From Novosphingobium sp. AP12 (GTDB lineage Bacteria > Pseudomonadota > Alphaproteobacteria > Sphingomonadales > Sphingomonadaceae), in NCBI RefSeq assembly GCF_000281975.1, contig NZ_AKKE01000127.1, positions 1 to 64,000 on the forward strand: a stretch of 64,000 nt of DNA. The letters are read 5' to 3'. Made by a program: the position numbers and the translations under genes. The notes beneath the pieces are model-generated. The model was not told the origin of the DNA. It did not search any database and saw nothing but the letters and a program-made list of their open reading frames with translations. Positions 17,193 through 24,976 of this stretch are shown here, in pieces. Position 1 is the first letter of the stretch, and the number at the start of each line of letters is the position of its first letter.

Positions 17193-18051
17193 GCGGATCA
17201 AGAGCATCAGAAAGAGCGCTAAGTCCGCCGCGCCAGCCGCGCGCCGCGCCCCGCAGCCCGGCGCCGATCGTCCGACGCCCGAGATGGAGACGCGGGTCAA
17301 GTTCGACCTCGGCCAGGTAACCACCGAGACGGGCCTGCTGTTCGGCTTCGCGTATCGCCGCCGCCCGCTGATCGAAAGCATGGGCGTGTCCGGCGGGCTG
17401 AGCCCGGACGAGCTCAACGCCCTTCGGTTCTATCGCACCGCCTTTGACCGCTCGGAGCGCTCCCCGATGCGGTCCTGCCTGAACATATCGGGCGTCGGCG
17501 GCACCAACGCAGCGTCGAACCTCATGAACGCGACGCCGGCGATGATCGATGCGAAGCGCAAGGTGCGTTTCTGCGAAAGCGGCCTTGGCCCACTACTCAC
17601 CACCATGCGCGGCGTGGTCCTCGACGACAGGTCGTTCTCAGATCTCGCTATGGATCGGTTCGGATCGCGGCTGGTGAAGGCCAGCAGCGGAAGGACACGC
17701 GTCGCCCCTAAGTCCGGCCGGCACCGGGAGGCGATCCGCCAAGAGTTCATTGCCGGGATGCGCGTGCTTACCGATCAGATCCGGCACATGATCACCACGG
17801 GCGGCACCGAGGAGGTCTGGGTCGATCCACAGGACGATGGTACGGCGACCATCCGCCGCAGCGTGGCCGCGCCCGCTGGCCGGTACCGCTGCTGGGGAGA
17901 CAACATTCTGATCGACCGCGTCATGGCTGCTCTGCACGAGAAGTACGGCGATGTGTTGGCCTTCAAGTCGGCGGACATCGCCATATTTGCGCTTCAAAAG
18001 ATCGAGGAAGGTCGGTTGCGCCACCTCGAGCCGGAAGAGCTTGCCGCGTAG
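17179..18051 (+). CDS. Phage-type hypothetical protein
   Basis: 290 residues; ATG with GGAG seven bases upstream. The first 40 residues are basic and Ala/Pro-rich and look disordered. The body contains an RSPMRSCLNISGVGG segment and a helical C-terminus. It is the last gene of the overlapping plus-strand train and converges on the minus-strand HExxH gene with no gap. It resembles uncharacterised phage proteins near replication genes; no catalytic motif seen. Confidence 0.55.
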   Translation: MARNRRIKSIRKSAKSAAPAARRAPQPGADRPTPEMETRVKFDLGQVTTETGLLFGFAYRRRPLIESMGVSGGLSPDELNALRFYRTAFDRSERSPMRSCLNISGVGGTNAASNLMNATPAMIDAKRKVRFCESGLGPLLTTMRGVVLDDRSFSDLAMDRFGSRLVKASSGRTRVAPKSGRHREAIRQEFIAGMRVLTDQIRHMITTGGTEEVWVDPQDDGTATIRRSVAAPAGRYRCWGDNILIDRVMAALHEKYGDVLAFKSADIAIFALQKIEEGRLRHLEPEELAA

Positions 18052-19035
18052 TTAGACGGAGATGTAGGCTCCACCGTCTTCGCCAGGGATGACGGTTATA
18101 CCCGCGTTCTCGTAATTGTCGCTTGCGATCTCTGTCAGCGTGGCGAAGTCGTCTAGGCCGGACCAGCCTTCCTCTCGATCCCATAGCCGCCGCAGTTCGG
18201 CGTGCATCCGTCCAATCAAGCCATAAGCCGGAGTGCCAGCGATTTTTTCGACAAGTTCGTCCTGGTCCGTCCAGTCCTGATCGAGCCCGTCGAGGTGCCC
18301 GAGCAGATAGGCCGCCAGCCTCAGCGGCCTCCCAGCTGGCTCCAACGTCTCGCCAGCGAGCAGATTGACGTCTTGGTGGTCGTAGAACCGGTCAATGGCG
18401 GCATCGACCGTAACTGGCGTCGTCTCTAGAGAGCTTAGGAGAGAGGCAAGGAAGTCCTTGGTCGCCTCGGGGAAAATGCCGGACGTTCGCCTGCACGCGT
18501 AATACTCTTCCCACATCAAATAGGCTTGTGGCCCGAGATGATTGTCGACCCATTCGGTGATCTGCGTCTGAAGGAGTACCCCTGGGCAGTCTTCGTCCCG
18601 GAACTTCAGATCTTCCGCATGAGCCCCCTCGTGAGCCAAGATCATCAACGCCTGCGAATGTTCCGGCGATCCCGCAGAGTGAACCCAGAGCGGCAGAAGG
18701 ACTTCGATGTCGCTGACAATCTGCACCATTGGAACGCCATCCCGAAGTGTCCGGACGTTCATGGCCACGCCCTGAATGTTTTCGTTCTGCGAATGCTCGA
18801 CAGGGGCCGTGGCAGCAAAGCCGCGGTCCACAGAAGCAAGGCCGTCGGCGTAATTATCGGTCACCACCAGCCGCTCCACGCGCTGAAGGTCCATAGACTG
18901 GCTTAGGATAAATATGTGCGCGAGAAGCGTATGGCCGAACTCTTTCGCCTTTTCGGGGTCATCGATGCCGTGGATGCTAATGGATAGTTCGGGGTGGGTC
19001 AGGTAGGTCGGGGCTTCAGTCTCTTCACGGTCCAT
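18052..19035 (-). CDS. HExxH metallopeptidase-like cargo protein
   Basis: 327 residues from the ATG at 19035, which has GAGGTGA seven bases upstream; an ATG at 19068 has no ribosome site. ILAHEGAHAEDL contains the zinc-binding HExxH (HEGAH), and WEEYYACRRTS about 40 residues on supplies a candidate glutamate third ligand, as in gluzincins. No signal peptide, so the action would be inside the cell. It is opposite in strand to the phage genes on both sides, is bounded by intergenic gaps on the right, and looks like cargo. Substrate unknown; a toxin or defence protease is possible but unproven. Confidence 0.6.
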   Translation of the reverse strand: MDREETEAPTYLTHPELSISIHGIDDPEKAKEFGHTLLAHIFILSQSMDLQRVERLVVTDNYADGLASVDRGFAATAPVEHSQNENIQGVAMNVRTLRDGVPMVQIVSDIEVLLPLWVHSAGSPEHSQALMILAHEGAHAEDLKFRDEDCPGVLLQTQITEWVDNHLGPQAYLMWEEYYACRRTSGIFPEATKDFLASLLSSLETTPVTVDAAIDRFYDHQDVNLLAGETLEPAGRPLRLAAYLLGHLDGLDQDWTDQDELVEKIAGTPAYGLIGRMHAELRRLWDREEGWSGLDDFATLTEIASDNYENAGITVIPGEDGGAYISV

Positions 19036-19192
19036 CGCTTTATCACCTCGCTCGAATCGCCCGGTCATAGCATGGTCGCGACCGGGTCGCGTGTCAGCGG
19101 ACAGGGCCGATGCGCCAAGGTCGAACCGGAAGAACTGGCATTCTGACGCTGTGCGCCATGGTGGTGGGCGAGCAGTGTGCTACGAACGCGAG

Positions 19193-19840
19193 ATGAGTTG
19201 GTTTTCTGATGCACTCGCCGAAGGTGCTAAAATCGTTGGAGGAGGCGTGGTCGCTGCCGCGATTACGCTCGTCGTCAATGGACGCCGGCAAGACAATGAC
19301 CTTAGGCGGACGGCCACTTCCTTGGCGAACCGGCTCGTCCCCCTATTTCACCTTTACGCTGGATCCTGCGCCAGAGTGCGCAGTCAGCACCTCAACGACC
19401 AAGGCGCAAACTGGCCATATGAAGGCCCGTATGATTTTTCTTGGGTCGGTTCGATGCCCGACGCACCCGTGCTGCCGGAAGACGATCAGGGTTGGCGCGC
19501 CCTTAATCCACAACTCGGGGCCCGAGCGCAGAGCTTTCACCTCCTTGTACACGGCGCAAAACAAGCGATCTCCGGCGCCTCGGAATATGGGGACGCGGAG
19601 GATGTAGCTATCGAACTTGAGAAGTACGCCGCAGTCGTTGGTCTTGAGGCCTACCGTCTCGCGACCGATCTTGCGGACGAATACGGTCTACCGCGGCAGG
19701 AGATGCCGTGGAATTATGTCGAGCACTTCGAGGCGGAACAGGCGCGGATTGAGGCTCATTGGGAGCAATCTAGGGCGGCACATCTTGAGATGATGGAAGG
19801 GCTAGAAGTGGCAGCGGACGACGCCGCGGCAGGCGGGTAG
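19193..19840 (+). CDS. Membrane-anchored hypothetical cargo protein
   Basis: 215 residues starting MSWFSDALAEGAKIVGGG. One N-terminal hydrophobic segment (KIVGGGVVAAAITLVV) is followed by a basic NGRRQDNDLRR stop-transfer, so most of the protein should be cytoplasmic. The remainder is helical and acidic. It is divergent from the HExxH gene with about 157 bases between the starts, so the two may share control. No family recognised. Confidence 0.55.
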   Translation: MSWFSDALAEGAKIVGGGVVAAAITLVVNGRRQDNDLRRTATSLANRLVPLFHLYAGSCARVRSQHLNDQGANWPYEGPYDFSWVGSMPDAPVLPEDDQGWRALNPQLGARAQSFHLLVHGAKQAISGASEYGDAEDVAIELEKYAAVVGLEAYRLATDLADEYGLPRQEMPWNYVEHFEAEQARIEAHWEQSRAAHLEMMEGLEVAADDAAAGG

Positions 19841-19996
19841 AATTACGCCGCTTACCATGCCCTTGCACGGGGGCAACAGATGTGCCATGGTCGTCATGGT
19901 CAAGAAATGCGCCCGCATCCGAAAGGTTAGCGGGCGTCGTTGTATCTGGCTTTGGCGCGGCCTTACTCAGCGCCCCCCGAAATCAGGAGCCTGCAC

Positions 19997-20272
19997 ATGA
20001 GCGACATCAAGTTCGTGATGAGCAAGGCCGACGGTCTCACGGTCGCGGATATGGAAACGGCCTACCAGAAGATGGCCGAGATCAAGCGCCTTCGGAAGCT
20101 ATATGACGCGCCGGGGCACGCCCTGCCGGCCGTCGGCGGCTTCTCCGACCAGGAGATGATCGAGGCCGTGGCTCCTGCCTACGGCCAGGAACTACTGCGG
20201 CGCATCAACGATCTGGTGGCGCAGCTGGTGCCTCTCGGTTTCAAGATCGTGTCTGAGCCGGAGGCAGCGTGA
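19997..20272 (+). CDS. Phage-type hypothetical protein
   Basis: 91 residues; ATG with AGGAG eight bases upstream. It is helical, with TVADMETAYQKMAEIKRLRK and a hydrophobic C-terminus ending GFKIVSEPEAA. It begins the four-gene overlapping run that ends in the HNH nuclease. Function unknown. Confidence 0.55.
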   Translation: MSDIKFVMSKADGLTVADMETAYQKMAEIKRLRKLYDAPGHALPAVGGFSDQEMIEAVAPAYGQELLRRINDLVAQLVPLGFKIVSEPEAA

Positions 20273-20532
20273 TGTCGGACCTTATCCCGACGCGCTATGC
20301 TGTCGGCGATGACGACTTCGATCCCGAGGTTGGGCGTCGGCTCATCATCTCGCTCAACGGTGTCCTGCAAGACCATGTCATCGCCTACGACATCGAGGCG
20401 GGCATCGTTACCAAGCACAAACTGGACGAGGCCGGTGAGATCATCATTGATCGTGAGCGCGAGGAGATCGTGAAAATCGACATGCACGGCGCGGTAACCG
20501 TTGTGCTCAACCCGGAGGTCACAAGCGCATGA
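20272..20532 (+). CDS. Phage-type hypothetical protein
   Basis: 86 residues from the ATG that shares a base with the previous stop (TGATG); a GTG three bases earlier is also possible. Short beta strands with GRRLIISLNGVLQDHVIAYD suggest a small beta fold. It is coupled to both neighbours. Function unknown. Confidence 0.55.
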   Translation: MSDLIPTRYAVGDDDFDPEVGRRLIISLNGVLQDHVIAYDIEAGIVTKHKLDEAGEIIIDREREEIVKIDMHGAVTVVLNPEVTSA

Positions 20533-20720
20533 CCGAACAGATGGCGATTGCCCAGGCGGTTGCCGCTCACGTCGATCTTGCAAAGGCGAAATCGCTGCGA
20601 AGCCGGCTCGACTCCCACGGGCACCGCATGTCCTCTGATGCCAAAGAGATCCTATGGGCGCTGGTGTTCGCGCACGAGGACGCCGCCAAGGAGTTGGTGG
20701 AGGCTGCCTCGCGTGGCTGA
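20529..20720 (+). CDS. Phage-type hypothetical protein
   Basis: 63 residues, helical, starting MTEQMAIAQAVAAHVD, with an ATGA overlap upstream and an eight-base overlap with the HNH gene downstream. Function unknown; placement just before an HNH gene is common in lambdoid and HK97-like phages. Confidence 0.5.
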   Translation: MTEQMAIAQAVAAHVDLAKAKSLRSRLDSHGHRMSSDAKEILWALVFAHEDAAKELVEAASRG

Positions 20721-21045
20721 GCCCAGCTGGCGCAGTGATAAGCGCAAGACTGCTGAGCGAGGGTACGGTGGCAAGTGGCAGAAGGCACGCGAGACGTTCC
20801 TCGATGCTAACCCGCTGTGCGTGCGGTGTGACGACAAGGGGCTGACCACCGTCGCCACCGTCGTCAACCACCGTGTCCCGCACAAGGGCGACCTGAAGCT
20901 GTTCTGGGACCGGAAGAATTGGGAGCCGGTCTGCAAGCCCTGCCATGACGGTGATATCCAGAGGGAAGAGCGATCGGGCATCGTCCGCGGTTCCGGCCGG
21001 GATGGTCGGCCTCTCGATCCTTCACATCCGTGGAACCGGGGTTAA
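20713..21045 (+). CDS. HNH endonuclease, phage packaging-associated
   Basis: 110 residues from GTG at 20713, overlapping the previous stop. Motifs: zinc Cys pairs LCVRC and CKPC, the first catalytic His region VVNHRVPHKGD, the Asn/His core LFWDRKNWEPVC, and HD in CKPCHDGD. HNH proteins of this size sit directly before cos and the terminase genes in HK97-like phages and assist terminase cleavage at cos. Here the terminase is gone but the HNH looks intact. Confidence 0.85.
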   Translation: MAEPSWRSDKRKTAERGYGGKWQKARETFLDANPLCVRCDDKGLTTVATVVNHRVPHKGDLKLFWDRKNWEPVCKPCHDGDIQREERSGIVRGSGRDGRPLDPSHPWNRG

Positions 21046-21060
21046 CCCGCAGCGCTCACA

Positions 21061-21390
21061 TCAAGACGAGCTCGACCAAGAAACGGTCGGGCCGAGGAAC
21101 GGCGTGGGCAAATCGAGCCCAGCCACCTGGTCTCGCGTGACCAAGTTGGTTGGCTGATTACCATGGATGCGGCCAGACACTTGACCGTGCAGAGTGATGG
21201 ACCCGTTGTTGATGACATCGCGAGAAACTTGCCCATGGATGACGGCGCGTCCGCCTTTGTCGACGATCAAGCCGCCCGATAGTTGCCCTCGGACAATGAG
21301 GTGTCCGCCGCTCCTGACGTAGGTTGTGCCCGTGACCTGCCCTTTCGTCTCGTGATGGCCGGTAACTTCAAGATCTCCAATGTGCTGCAT
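21061..21390 (-). CDS. Small bactofilin-like beta-helix protein
   Basis: 109 residues from ATG at 21390 (the frame is open to 21519). Repeating hydrophobic/Gly turns (HLIVRGQLSGGLIVDKGG, INNGSITLHGQVSGRIHG) give the right-handed beta-helix pattern of bactofilin-type or polymer-forming proteins. It is antisense to the phage genes and sits between the HNH gene and the cos-like region, so it is probably a later insertion or moron. No trigger or partner is evident. Confidence 0.5.
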   Translation of the reverse strand: MQHIGDLEVTGHHETKGQVTGTTYVRSGGHLIVRGQLSGGLIVDKGGRAVIHGQVSRDVINNGSITLHGQVSGRIHGNQPTNLVTRDQVAGLDLPTPFLGPTVSWSSSS

Positions 21391-21446
21391 GCCTGTCGTC
21401 CCGCTAAGAATAGGCGCGAAGGCTAACCCAGCCTTTCGCGCTGGAC

Positions 21447-21560
21447 CACCCCCCGGTCGAAAGTCTGGGGGGCGCCGATCTCCTGACCGGTGGTGTCCCT
21501 CCGTGCGCACTGAGACCAATTTTTGAGGGGGGAGGGTTTCGGCCCGAACCGGAGAATCTG
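21447..21560. other. Possible cos (packaging) region
   Basis: It lies between the HNH gene and the terminase start remnant, the usual position of cos in HK97-like phages. It contains a C6-N12-G6 inverted repeat (21449-21454 and 21467-21472, spacer with TCGAAA), then GC-rich palindromic sequence and a GAGGGGGGAGGG run before the next ATG. Called by position and composition only. Confidence 0.35.
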
Positions 21561-21737
21561 ATGGCCGACCTGATCGAGCTACAAGGCGGCGACGGCGTCC
21601 CGCCTGAGCCGAACTGGCGCACCATTTTTGGCGGCGCGGACGACCGCAAGGCGGCTGCCGAATACACCACGAAGCGGGTCGGCGGCGGCGTCAAGAACCC
21701 GACCGCCATGCGCGCGCTGCGGATCGCCGCCGCGTAA
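21561..21737 (+). pseudogene. Fusion remnant: terminase small-subunit start joined to major capsid end
   Basis: 58 codons. The first 23 residues (MADLIELQGGDGVPPEPNW) resemble the N-terminus of P27-type terminase small subunits. The last part (TTKRVGGGVKNPTAMRALRI) resembles the C-terminal strand of HK97-type major capsid proteins. A deletion of several kilobases between these points would remove the rest of the small subunit, the large subunit, portal, protease and most of the capsid gene, exactly the genes missing before the connector gene. Both family matches are from memory of the motifs. Confidence 0.5.
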
Positions 21738-21793
21738 TTACCGAGGCCGGCCGCCGCGCCGGCCTCGCCCCCCTCGCTCACGGAGTGAAAAGA

Positions 21794-22087
21794 ATGAGCA
21801 GCACGAAAGCCACGGTCGACACGACCGACATCAAGCCCTCGCAGATCCCCAGCGTTTCTGACACGGCGGGCCTTACCGAAGATACCCTGACCCCCGCGAC
21901 CAAGGTCGATGCCAGCGGCGCGTTCATCGAGCCGGAGATCGTCGACCGCATCGACGTGGATCACCCGGCTGTCGACAACAACCCCCGCAAGGGTCAGCCG
22001 AAAATCGCCAATCAAATCGACTTCAACGATCCGCACCTCACCTCCGAGGAAGCGGTCGAAAAGAACCTGGCCAACCAGGGCGAATAA
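21794..22087 (+). CDS. Phage head-region hypothetical protein
   Basis: 97 residues starting MSSTKATVDTTDIKPSQ; ATG with CGGAG nine bases upstream. It is acidic, Asp/Thr-rich and without hydrophobic core, so probably extended. It sits between capsid remnant and connector gene, where phages keep small accessory head proteins. Function unknown. Confidence 0.5.
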   Translation: MSSTKATVDTTDIKPSQIPSVSDTAGLTEDTLTPATKVDASGAFIEPEIVDRIDVDHPAVDNNPRKGQPKIANQIDFNDPHLTSEEAVEKNLANQGE

Positions 22088-22114
22088 GCCCGGCCAGCGC
22101 ACGCGGAGTTGCCC

Positions 22115-22639
22115 ATGACCCTTCCTGTTTCCCGCGATGAGGCGAAGGCGCAACTCCGCGTCGATGGTAATGACCAGGACACCGAAATTGATGATCTGAT
22201 CCGCGATGCGGCGGCATGGGTCGAAGACTACACCGGACAGATCCTCGAGGCTCGCGACGTGGTCGAGCATTTTACGGGTTTCCGCCCTATCAGTTTGCGC
22301 GCCTGGCCGATCGACCCTGCCGCGGTGGCGACCGTCGAATATGTGGCAGGCGCAGGCCCGGCGCTGGCGGTTGGCTCGCGGCTCGACGCTACTAGACGGC
22401 CCGCTCGCGTATCACCTGCACTCGGCTCCTTTTGGCCATTCATCGATTCCCGTCAGAGCTTCACGGTTTCCGTCCGTGCCGGGTACGAAGACCCGGACGA
22501 CGTGCCCCGGGGAATGTGCCGGGCGATGCTGGTCATGATCGCAGCCTTTGACGCCGACCGGGAGGGTGGAGAGACCTTCGCGAAGGCTGAGGCCGCAGCC
22601 AAACGACTGTGCCGGCGATACAAGCGGTACTCCCTGTGA
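22115..22639 (+). CDS. Phage head-tail connector (gp6-like)
   Basis: 174 residues; ATG with GGAG seven bases upstream (a TTG at 22109 is the alternative). The N-terminus PVSRDEAKAQLRVDGNDQD followed by DDLIRDAAAWVEDYTGQ is the typical opening of the HK97 gp6-like connector family, which forms the ring between portal and tail. The next gene encodes head closure, the normal order. Intact in length but stranded without portal or capsid. Confidence 0.8.
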   Translation: MTLPVSRDEAKAQLRVDGNDQDTEIDDLIRDAAAWVEDYTGQILEARDVVEHFTGFRPISLRAWPIDPAAVATVEYVAGAGPALAVGSRLDATRRPARVSPALGSFWPFIDSRQSFTVSVRAGYEDPDDVPRGMCRAMLVMIAAFDADREGGETFAKAEAAAKRLCRRYKRYSL

Positions 22640-22977
22640 AGAAGGGAGAGCTGAACCGCCGCATCTCGATATGGCGCGCCGAAACCGTCGATGATGGCAC
22701 TGCCACGGTCGAGGGTGAGCCTGCCGAGATCGGGAAGCGGTGGGCGAAAAAGCAGGACGTGAGCGACGGCGAACGCCTCCGCGCCTCACAGCAGGGGCAA
22801 GAGCTGGCAACCCGGTTCACGGTCCTGAGCGACAGTCTCACGCGGACGATCACAGGCAAGGACATCCTGATGTGCGAGGGCGTCTCATTCCAGGTCGTGG
22901 GCACGAAGGACATCGGCGCCCGCCGGCATGACGGCATCGAGATCACCTGCAGTTCGCAGCCGGACATCACCGCATGA
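22636..22977 (+). CDS. Phage head-closure / head-tail adaptor protein
   Basis: 113 residues from GTG overlapping the previous stop (GTGA). The opening KKGELNRRISIWRAE, then GKRWAKKQDVSDGER and a C-terminal RHDGIEITC strand, match the SPP1 gp16-like head-closure family, which follows the connector gene in siphophages. Overlaps the next ATG by four bases. Confidence 0.75.
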   Translation: MKKGELNRRISIWRAETVDDGTATVEGEPAEIGKRWAKKQDVSDGERLRASQQGQELATRFTVLSDSLTRTITGKDILMCEGVSFQVVGTKDIGARRHDGIEITCSSQPDITA

Positions 22978-23075
22978 AGCTCGTCGTCTCGAAGAACTTG
23001 AAGAGCAATCTTCAGGCGATGGGCAAGGCGCTGACGCTCGCCCCCACCGAACTTGTCGTGCCTCGGTTGACGCGC
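22974..23075 (+). pseudogene. 5' fragment of a tail-completion gene
   Basis: The frame starts MKLVVSKNLKSNLQAMGKAL, overlapping the head-closure stop, at the place where HK97 gp10-type genes begin. After about 33 codons the sequence becomes antisense to the minus-strand fibre gene and the plus frame turns low-complexity, so the gene is cut off near 23050-23080. Confidence 0.45.
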
Positions 23076-23563
23076 GCCGTGGCCCACCCCGGCACGTCGG
23101 GCATCTGCCAGGTGACGATCGGCGGGTTGACCGAGGTATCCACGCTGACGCTGGTCGCCCTGGGCGTCGTCAATACGATGGAGGTCACAAGCCCTTCCAC
23201 GGTGGTGATTGTCACGCCCGGAAAAGCATGTGGCCCATCCGCCAGCGCGGTGACGCCGGAGAGCGCCGTCAGCTTGTCGCTGGCCTCCTGCGCGCCGATC
23301 GCCTCGCGCCAGCCCTCCTCGTCGGCCGCATCGACGATAGAGAGCGTGAATGCGCTCGGCGTCTCGCCGGCCGCATATGCTTCGAGAACGTCCGGCAGGT
23401 CGACCGGGGCGTAGGGCAGATCAAGCCAAGGGGTGATCCCGTCGCCATATTTGACCAGGCGGGTTTCCACTTCGATCGAGGGCTCACCCGGCCGGAGTAC
23501 CGGGTTTGCGGCCGTCCAATTGGCCGTCGTATCGCGGCGTAGCTCGAAACGAACGGTAGGCAT
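23012..23563 (-). CDS. Tail-fibre N-terminal domain protein, inverted, 3' end chimeric
   Basis: 183 codons. MPTVRFELRRDTTANWTAAN, then NPVLRPGEPSIEVET and VKYGDGITPW are the Mtd/hyaluronidase-type tail-fibre N-terminal pattern, which attaches fibres to the tail. The gene lies on the minus strand although the phage reads plus, and its last 15-25 codons are antisense to the gp10-like fragment. It is therefore probably a truncated fibre whose end was replaced at an inversion breakpoint. Confidence 0.6.
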   Translation of the reverse strand: MPTVRFELRRDTTANWTAANPVLRPGEPSIEVETRLVKYGDGITPWLDLPYAPVDLPDVLEAYAAGETPSAFTLSIVDAADEEGWREAIGAQEASDKLTALSGVTALADGPHAFPGVTITTVEGLVTSIVLTTPRATSVSVDTSVNPPIVTWQMPDVPGWATARVNRGTTSSVGASVSALPIA

Positions 23564-23566
23564 GCG

Positions 23567-24094
23567 TCAGGCCTCCGTGTAGGCGCCGCCGCCACTTAAA
23601 ACGACGTCGTCGACGTCACTGATGGGCTCAGCCTCGGCAAGCTCTCCCTCGGCACCAGGCGCGAGATAGCTGTCCGGGTCGAACTCGTGCATCTCGGCAT
23701 TGTGCTCCTCAAGCTGCAGGCCGACTGAGAAGTCCTGATTCAGGCCCCAGCTGGTGACCTGGAAGGCATAATTGGAGAGCCCGTACCGCGAGGTGTCGAG
23801 CTGGACCGTGTCGAGTGTCGAGATGGCAATGCCTATGATGTTCATCGGCCAGGTGACGCGGCGCTCCGCTTGTGCCTTGCGGAGGTAGTATTCGAGGATC
23901 CGCTGCCCTCGGTAATGCGAGGTAATGTGCGGCAGATCATAGGAAATCTGCCGCACGTCATCGGCATATGCGGAGCGCGTGGGAACGTCGGCGGGCTGAT
24001 ATTTGCTGGGCTCCACGTACGTGCCTGAAACTTCGTTGCCGAGCTGGTCGCCTTCCATGAGGGCGGGCACCACGATCGGGCCGGACAAGTCCAT
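23567..24094 (-). CDS. C-terminal fragment of a phage tail-tip/host-specificity protein
   Basis: 175 codons. RQISYDLPHITSHYRGQR and ERRVTWPMNIIGIAISTLD with a YAFQVTSWGL strand resemble the C-terminal part of large tail-tip proteins (GTA/J-like), normally over 700 residues. Only the end remains, inverted with the fibre gene that follows it three bases later. The frame continues upstream without a stop as antisense to the plus-strand fragment, so the start shown is nominal. Confidence 0.5.
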   Translation of the reverse strand: MDLSGPIVVPALMEGDQLGNEVSGTYVEPSKYQPADVPTRSAYADDVRQISYDLPHITSHYRGQRILEYYLRKAQAERRVTWPMNIIGIAISTLDTVQLDTSRYGLSNYAFQVTSWGLNQDFSVGLQLEEHNAEMHEFDPDSYLAPGAEGELAEAEPISDVDDVVLSGGGAYTEA

Positions 24095-24098
24095 TTCC

Positions 24099-24263
24099 TT
24101 GAGGGTCGCCGTATCCGACCCGCAGGCCGACGCGCTGTTTGCGCCGATGATGTTCGAGGACGATACCTTGCCGGCTGGGAATTACTGGTGGTGGATCAGG
24201 ATTTATGATGCCGCCAGCAACCTGATTTCGACCTCGGCCGCAGCAACTGGGACGATCAGCTGA
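24099..24263 (+). pseudogene. 3' fragment of a phage tail/fibre gene
   Basis: The plus frame becomes protein-like from about 24099 (LRVAVSDPQADALFAP, DTLPAGNYWWWIRIYD) and ends at 24263, overlapping the next ATG. The part before that is antisense to the inverted tail gene. Probably the end of a gene cut by the right inversion breakpoint. Confidence 0.4.
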
Positions 24264-24955
24264 TGGGACGCTTCATCAAGCCGGCGGGGATGCGCCGCGT
24301 CGGCGACAAGCTGGTGCCCGAGGTGGACGCCAAAATCGGCATTCCCGACCTCCGAGCGATGATGATCGACGGCCGGGCGGTGATGCGGGTCGGAGGCCTC
24401 ATCCTCGGCGCCGCCGCCGATGTCGCGGGCAAGTACGTCGCGCCCGCGGGCCTGACCACCGACCCAGCCGCCGCGACGAACCTTCGCGGCGCGGCTGGGT
24501 CGAGCGTGAAAGGCGACCAGGGCAACCCCGCATGGACACCGATGCTCGCGATCGAGAGCGACGGCGCCGGCCGCTTCCTGAAGGTGACCGACTGGGGCGG
24601 CGGCGTGGGCGAGAAGCCGGGCATCGGGTACGTCGGGGCGGCTGGGATCACGACAAAGAGCAACGCCCCGAACCTGAACGCCGCGAAGAAGTTCGGCATC
24701 TTCAGCGCCGTCAGCCTCGCCTCAGGGATCGCGACCATCAGTTTCGGCACGCTGTTCGCCGACCTCGCCGCGCCGCCCTCCATCGGGTTCTGGGCGGTGC
24801 CCGCGACTGCCGTTGGCGGTGTGAAATGCACCCTGGTCGCCGGCACGCTGACGAAGACTGGCGCGCAAATCAAGGTCGAGGCGCCCGGCCTGCTGACGCA
24901 GATACTCGCCACGCTCGCTGGTGCCACCGTTTTCGTGCTCGCGAGCGAGCAATAA
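24263..24955 (+). CDS. Phage tail-fibre-associated hypothetical protein
   Basis: 230 residues, Gly/Ala-rich with repeated short strands and a SSVKGDQGNPAW collagen-like turn, the composition of tail-fibre shafts or tips. Start overlaps the preceding fragment. The C-terminus (AGATVFVLASEQ) is hydrophobic. No signal peptide. Probably part of the tail-end module left in its original orientation. Confidence 0.5.
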   Translation: MGRFIKPAGMRRVGDKLVPEVDAKIGIPDLRAMMIDGRAVMRVGGLILGAAADVAGKYVAPAGLTTDPAAATNLRGAAGSSVKGDQGNPAWTPMLAIESDGAGRFLKVTDWGGGVGEKPGIGYVGAAGITTKSNAPNLNAAKKFGIFSAVSLASGIATISFGTLFADLAAPPSIGFWAVPATAVGGVKCTLVAGTLTKTGAQIKVEAPGLLTQILATLAGATVFVLASEQ

Positions 24956-24976
24956 CTCCAGCCACCGAGGCCCCTT

